64,000 nt of DNA from Himantopus leucocephalus (Eukaryota; Chordata; Aves; Charadriiformes; Recurvirostridae): the NCBI GenBank assembly GCA_003993805.1, contig RSEF01000031.1, forward strand, positions 21,217,178-21,281,177, given 5' to 3'. The notes below the pieces were generated by a model that saw nothing but the letters and a program-made list of their open reading frames with translations, made no database searches and was not told the DNA's origin. This document shows positions 58,501 to 64,000 of the stretch, one piece after another; position 1 is the stretch's first letter, and every line of letters starts with the position of its first letter. The translations under genes and the position numbers were made by a program.

Positions 58501-61500
58501 TGTGCTCTATGAAGAAACAATCTAAAGAGAGTTAAATAGGACAAAACCAATACAACAGTTCCTAACTTTGAAAGTGAAATTAGTCATCTCAAAAGCCAGT
58601 CAGGCTATGTCTGTATTAATAAAATAAACTGCATAGTGGAAAGTTTTCAAGTGACAGAATTCCATTATCTTTGATCTTAAATAAATGCTCCCTAGCATGG
58701 TTTTGTCCCAGGCCAACAAGCACTATCCCAGACAATTTTAGGGCATGGTTCAGAATTTAACACAGGCCAATGCAATTGAGCAATAGGCAGTTTGTATGTG
58801 GCCACTCCATACTGCAAACTAGATTTTAATAACATAGACATGGGCCATTTTGTGCCAGCTGACCCAACAAACAATCTCAAGCATTTTTTAATTTACTAGT
58901 ATAGATAGAACCTGAAGAGCCTTATGCAACATTCAGCCCACACCCACAATACATTTGATTACTGAAAATGCAAAGCTACACATCTTGGAAGAATGGCTCT
59001 TCACTCAAGTAGGTATCCCGTTCAGAACATTCCTGGCATTTTTTTCAGATAGCACTTAATCAGACCCACTGCCTAAAGAGGCTATACTATTAACCTCTCA
59101 GACATGACTCAGGAAAACTACCAAAGGGACGTAGCTTAGCCTTGCTGAAATACCTGCTTCCAAAGAGCTATCAAACAGAAAAATTAAGCTGTTCCTGGTA
59201 GTATGACGCTGCAATACTTCTAGGATCTGTTCTCTAACAACGTCATTAACAGATTCACTACTTCAGCTGCAGAATTTTGATTACTTGTAACTAGGCAGGA
59301 GGTAGAAAAAAACACAACGTTACTTTTTAAACTAGATTTCTGGAGTTAATAAACTGAAAGAAAAAAAACTGCAAACTGATGAAATCTGATATGAAAATGC
59401 TGCGATCAACCACATATATAAAACTTAAAGCTGACGGCCTGGTAGGGTCATCTTCAGAAAATTGCTACACTTTCAAAACAAGAACATCAGCTAAGTAAAA
59501 CAGCCTAGCTCCACTTACGTCAAAAAAATCTATGGTGATTTACACTTCGATCTTCAGTGTTTACTCAGATTTGTATTAGCTTACCCCATTCTCCCATATG
59601 CTTTGCTGTACTTTGGATCTATTGCTATGGCTCTCTCACAATCCTTTATTGCTTCACTGTAGTTGTTGAGCTTACTTTGTGCAGCAGCCCTAAGAGGAAG
59701 ACAGCAGGGAAGGGAGAGTTTTGTCAAAAAAAAACCCACAACAAAACCAATAGAAGAAAAGCCCAAGCTTAAATTCACATGTCCATGACTAACTTTAGAC
59801 TTCTTTAATCTTACTGACTTTTCATTCACTATTTAGGCAATGCCTCGGCTTTCTTCAGTTACGTAGGACAAGCAAATGTTCTGAATTAAACATGTGCTTA
59901 AGTGCATTGCTAGACTAGGGCTTTGGAGAACATGCACTCACCTTTCGAGGACACAAAGGATAAATAATTCTAAGGAACTGTTTTAGATCCACCATGTGAC
60001 TATGCACAAAATACATCATAAAACCTATTACAAATTAAACTCTCAAGTAGTAGTTTACATAAAATCATTGATTAAACAGTAGTATTTTATACAATTTGCG
60101 TTCTCCGGCAAGAAGTATGGTTTTACTGCTATTCAAAGGAATGCCATGATTTTTCCCTGCTCAGTCTTTCAGCCGGCAACTCATGCTTGCAGGTAAGTCA
60201 GGATAACATGTCTCAATAATCTCTGAATTACTAAATTACAATTGCATCTCTACACCAGAGAATTACTAAATGTTCAATGCATTTATACAATAAAATTAAA
60301 GACTTGCCCAAATTAAAAAGGACGTTGGAACACATTAATAATCAAAACTTCCCCAGTTTGAAAGGTCTCAAAACACTAATTTGTTCTTCCCTGATTAAAA
60401 AACTACAGTAGAAATGACAATATTTCCATTGCATAAAGCATTCTATTTTATGAGGAATGCTAGATGGCTACAGTCACCACTATATTCAATCCTTTCTCCT
60501 GTGATAATCTGCAAATTGCATGTTTTTTGTGATTAAAATCTCTTCTGAATGGGACTACTTATATATTTTAAATATTTAGGCTGCTTAACAGTTGTCCAGC
60601 TCCACAGATGCCAGTGAAGATGTATGGATAAAAGCTTGGGACAATGCTTAGTCTCTCACGTGTGTGAGCAGAAAATGTTTTTTCCATGTTTACAAAAAAT
60701 TTATGTGGCCAGTTAAGAAGTCGAGGGCATCTCACCTCTTTTTTTCTCAATGCTGTGAGTAAAAAGCAATGCTGTTGAAGGCAATGTGTCTCCATTGCTC
60801 CCAAATTATCTTAAGAAAGACAAGATTAAGGCCTATATTTATTCAAACACCACATCACCCACAAAATCTGAAGCAACTACCTGTCTTCTTTTAAGTAACT
60901 TCATACAATACTGTGCTTACTGACACTGAGATTCATTTTGGTCCTCACAAATGTGATATGTGAAGATGTAACACCCAGAGCGAAGTATTTCTACTCTGGC
61001 CAATTACAGATTTTGGTGCTTAAGCCCATACTCCTGAGGAAACTTTCAGTGATCTTGGGAGGCTTTTGAATCTGGTCTTGTATTTCCATTTTATACCTAA
61101 AATCACTTATGTGATCAGTTTTCTCACTGGACAATAGATGATTTACACCTTGAACTGCTGTAAAATATTAGTAAACTGTGCATTTCCTTTCTCTTTATGC
61201 TTGCCATGAAGCACTTAATATTTCACTTGTATTTATGACAAACTCAACTCTGGAGTAATGGGAAGCACAGCTCCAAACATAGAAAACTCTACTGGGTACA
61301 GTGCCACAAGGACAGATTGACAACACTTAAGTTAACATATCCTTCTGGTAACGGAGGCACTGAAGAGTGTAAAGTACAGTGGCTCTATAGCCAGGCTATT
61401 TCCAGTAGGGCTTACAGACTATTCTGCCTTTGGTCTTATGCTGGTCTTCAGGGCAGTATACTGAAAGAGGACCCTTCTACTACTGGGTTAACATGCACTT

Positions 61501-62149
61501 TCAGACTTTATCTGTCCCCATGTCACTGTGTCTTCACTATAGTAAAGAATAGATAATACAACAAAACGACAACAGCAGCCTTGTTATTTTCAACAGGTCA
61601 TGCATAAAAATGCTAAGTATTTATACAATGCTTGAAATCTCCAAAATGCTATTCCCACATCGATGGTATTTTTTCCAGGGAAAGCCAATACTAGAAGAGA
61701 GAGAGAGATGGCAGCTGAGTCACTAGAACACCAGACAAAAAAAGGCTCTTAGTACTCTCAACAGACTGGGACTCACAGCCTACATTACGATTTAATATAG
61801 ACAACCTGTCTCACAAAAAACTGATCTCAAGCGTTACAAGTAATTTTATAGCCTATATTACACCTTTAACCAATAGAGATATGCTGAATGAGCCTACTTT
61901 CGCTTTAGATCTTTTACGAATTTAATGTGATAAATTTCTGAACAGTGGGGTTTTCCAGCCTCATGTTGTTTTGGTCTACTTTGCAATTTACCTTTAAAAT
62001 AATGTCAATGAAGTTTGGGAATAAAAAGCTTGTATTATTTTGGTTTCACCTGTTGCAGTAATACACTGCGTTGTTTGGATCCAGTTTTATAGCTCTAGTG
62101 TAACAATCCACTGCAGCACCATAGTTTTCTTCTTTCATATGATTATTAC
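52458..62149 (-). CDS. SGTB: SGTB, small glutamine-rich TPR co-chaperone beta (C-terminal 213 codons; 5' exons outside window)
   Basis: Seven coding exons: 62050-62149, 59585-59689, 56582-56720, 56432-56494, 54363-54400, 54033-54116, 52458-52569. They join in frame to 212 residues plus stop, exactly matching residues 93-304 of the 304-residue human protein. The start of TPR1 and the N-terminal dimerisation domain lie beyond 64000. Visible parts: TPR helices ([40 protein letters not shown] with [10 protein letters not shown]), then a Met/Asn/Gly-rich segment ([28 protein letters not shown]) and a Gln-rich tail ([16 protein letters not shown]). The TPR domain binds the C-termini of Hsp70/Hsp90; the Gln-rich tail binds hydrophobic clients such as tail-anchored proteins. 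SGTB is the neuronally enriched paralogue of SGTA (established knowledge). It is convergent with TRAPPC13. SGTB rather than SGTA is chosen from the match and the synteny. Confidence 0.95.
54033..54116 (-). CDS. SGTB: SGTB exon, Gly/Met-rich
   Basis: 84 nt encoding [27 protein letters not shown] plus two bases of Ala. Confidence 0.94.
54363..54400 (-). CDS. SGTB: SGTB exon, 38 nt
   Basis: Small exon encoding [12 protein letters not shown] plus two bases of Leu. Acceptor attctag, donor aatt|gtaagt. Confidence 0.92.
56432..56494 (-). CDS. SGTB: SGTB exon, linker
   Basis: 63 nt, phase 0 at both ends, encoding [21 protein letters not shown], the start of the Met-rich client-binding region. Confidence 0.94.
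56582..56720 (-). CDS. SGTB: SGTB exon, TPR3
   Basis: Encodes [35 protein letters not shown] to RDMSSP, the third TPR and the capping helix. Confidence 0.95.
59585..59689 (-). CDS. SGTB: SGTB exon, TPR2
   Basis: Encodes [34 protein letters not shown] plus two bases of Gly, containing the KAYGRMG helix start conserved in the SGT family. Confidence 0.94.
62050..62149 (-). CDS. SGTB: SGTB exon, TPR1
   Basis: Encodes (G)[32 protein letters not shown] plus two bases of Arg: the first TPR with the carboxylate-clamp Asn residues. The preceding exon lies beyond the window. Confidence 0.94.
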
Positions 62150-64000
62150 CTGAAATAAATTATAAAAATCTCTTAAGTAGTTAAAAGATACAATGCTATG
62201 CATGAGAGAAATAGAGGAGCCACATTATAGCATCCATATAGGGTAGTTATGACTGCACTTTTTTTGAGATACAATCTTTCAAATAGAACTGGCATGGACT
62301 AATGCAAATAAAAATATCTACTATGCCTGTAAAGTTTATTATGTACGCTGTATATTGTAGTCGACCACATAAACCTTCCCAATCTCAACTTGCTATTTCA
62401 CATTTTCCAGCTAGTTTCTGCTGTTAAACAAAGATCACTTTGTTAAGAAGTGTAATTGTAATTGCAGTTCTACTCTAATATAGACTCATTAGTCTTAACT
62501 ATCATAGCAAGCTTCACAATCCAATAGGCTATATGTTGATTCCTTTTTGGTCTTATTTTCTCATGTCCCAGAAACTTGCTTGTAACTATACATATAATAT
62601 GGAAAAGCAATAAGCCCCACTTCTGTGATGCCACATAATTCATTCATTAAGATAATGGAAAGTATGTATAGCACAGGCAATCTAAAATTATTCTGAGGTA
62701 AAATTTCTCACCAACAAAGCTCAGAATTTCTACTCTATAACAAAGTTTCATATTTCACATTTTTTAATAGAAAAGAGAAAAATACAACTTTTCTATGGAA
62801 AGAAAATTCTGGAGTAAGGTCTTTCAAAACAAAAGATACCTTGCGCATCCTTTCCTCCCCAACTTACTTTCTTTCCTCATGACAGAGTAGTAGAGAAAAA
62901 GTACTAGTTCAGAGTGCCCAAGCTTAAGGTTGTCCCTGGTCCCAAGACTACGGGTCTTTAGCCTGCTAGATCCTACAGAAGCCTTGGTTTTCCAGCAATG
63001 TCAAGAAATCATCAGAAAAATTACAGATTTCCACTGACTTCCTGGTGTTTTGTCAAAATATTTCAACCCTCTCCCAAAATAAGCAAGAGAAGGGATAGGT
63101 CAACAGGTTACTACAGATGTAGACAACTGCATATGCAAAGGCTGGTAAAGTTCAGTCAGCGCAACATTTTGTCTCTGATAGAAAGCAAAAGACTGCGGCA
63201 CAAGCAGTCCTAGGTGCCTGTACTAACTGAAAACAGCTATACTTGCACTTATTTGTGAACACAGAGAACTTATAACTATCATCAAGGTAGTACAAAATCA
63301 CCTCTTCCCAATAGCAATATACTAGACTGTAATTACAGTCAGCAATCCCTGCCAGTGAGATGGCAGACTGAAACTGTAATTGTATGTACACCTTCAAAAC
63401 ATACACAAAATGTAACCATATCTATCTCACATCTACAGGCCAACCATCTAGACATCTTTCCTTTGATCTAAGATAAAGGTCTGTACACAAAATCCTGTTG
63501 TCAGATAGAAGACTTGCAAGTTAGCTGCACTCAATCGACTGCAGCAGTTAACATTTCTCTAGAACAAAACTGCCATCCATGACTATCAAAGTTGGAATTT
63601 CTGATACTGCTCTGAACTAAAGATGACCTGGGGTACAAGGCTAAGATAGAGCCTCAGTGGGTACATTTCTTGCTCTCTCTCTTTCTCCAGCTCAAAATTG
63701 GCTAAAGGAAACCAGAAAAATAGCTAGACGTACTATTTCTCCTGAGATTAAGCAATTCAGGACAAAAGGAATAGCGACTGTAATATTTTATTTTAATGCC
63801 AGACAAAAATTCTTCAGACAAAAAACCCCACAAGTGGTTGTACTTTTGAATGTGTGTCCTCTATAATGAAAATACTATCTATTGTTATAATTTATACTGT
63901 GGTAATACTCAGATCTTTTTAGGATCAAGCCACTGCTACACTATACAAACCTGCACATAATCTGTGCTCTTACATAGCTTACATTAAGCCAAAGTGTCAA
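62150..64000 (-). other. SGTB intron running off the window
   Basis: I searched for the upstream SGTB exons (N-terminal dimerisation region) on the minus strand and found none, so the intron continues past the right edge. Nothing else is recognised here. Confidence 0.6.

Larger units (their letters stand above)
52570..62049 (-). other. SGTB introns between the seven exons
   Basis: Introns 52570-54032, 54117-54362, 54401-56431, 56495-56581 (87 bp, very short), 56721-59584 and 59690-62049. They are AT-rich with no recognised repeats. One unexplained 109-codon minus-strand frame (53537-53866) is discussed as a finding. Confidence 0.6.

Overview
This window is vertebrate nuclear DNA, almost certainly avian. 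It holds AT-rich introns with GT-AG splice sites, one dense CpG island near 22.4-23.8 kb, and several CR1 LINE copies ending in the bird-typical 'ttccaacctaaaccattctatgatt' type of 3' tail, plus a fragment resembling an avian ERV LTR. The gene order TRIM23 / SHLD3 / TRAPPC13 / SGTB is that of human 5q12.3. In chicken that block lies on the Z chromosome, so a Z-linked bird scaffold is the most likely source (inference).

Layout. Positions 1-22809 (minus strand) hold TRIM23, an E3 ubiquitin ligase fused to an ARF-type GTPase: 11 coding exons and 568 of about 581 codons, with the last 13 codons beyond the left edge. Positions 22.4-23.8 kb form a CpG-island bidirectional promoter with several ZNF143-type motifs; the two start codons are 566 bp apart, head to head. 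Positions 23375-47809 (plus strand) hold TRAPPC13, a TRAPP complex subunit: 13 coding exons including an 18-nt microexon. Nested in its first intron on the same strand is the single-exon coding region of SHLD3 (25742-26491), the REV7-binding shieldin subunit; it has its own 3' splice acceptor and polyadenylation signal, so it can be made as an alternative last exon of the TRAPPC13 promoter transcript. Positions 47.8-49.2 kb are the short tail-to-tail interval. From about 49.2 kb to beyond the right edge (minus strand) lies SGTB, a TPR co-chaperone; the window holds the last seven coding exons (212 codons plus a split codon), and the N-terminal exons lie beyond 64000.

The genes do not form one pathway: ubiquitin/GTPase signalling (TRIM23), Rab1 GEF/autophagy trafficking (TRAPPC13), double-strand break end protection (SHLD3) and tail-anchored protein quality control (SGTB). 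The real regulatory coupling is the shared promoter for TRIM23, TRAPPC13 and SHLD3, and the shared first exon inferred for TRAPPC13 and SHLD3.

The rest is intronic: a roughly 2.7-kb cluster of three CR1 copies plus an LTR fragment in TRIM23 intron 2 (12.6-15.5 kb), a CR1 3' end at 20.4 kb, a CR1 interrupted by a 100-N gap at 28.7 kb, a small CR1 relic at 40.9 kb, simple repeats, and a probable assembly duplication at 32.6 kb. I found no tRNA, rRNA, CRISPR or prokaryotic feature. All exon boundaries were read by eye from splice consensus, reading phase and recalled orthologue similarity; none was computed.
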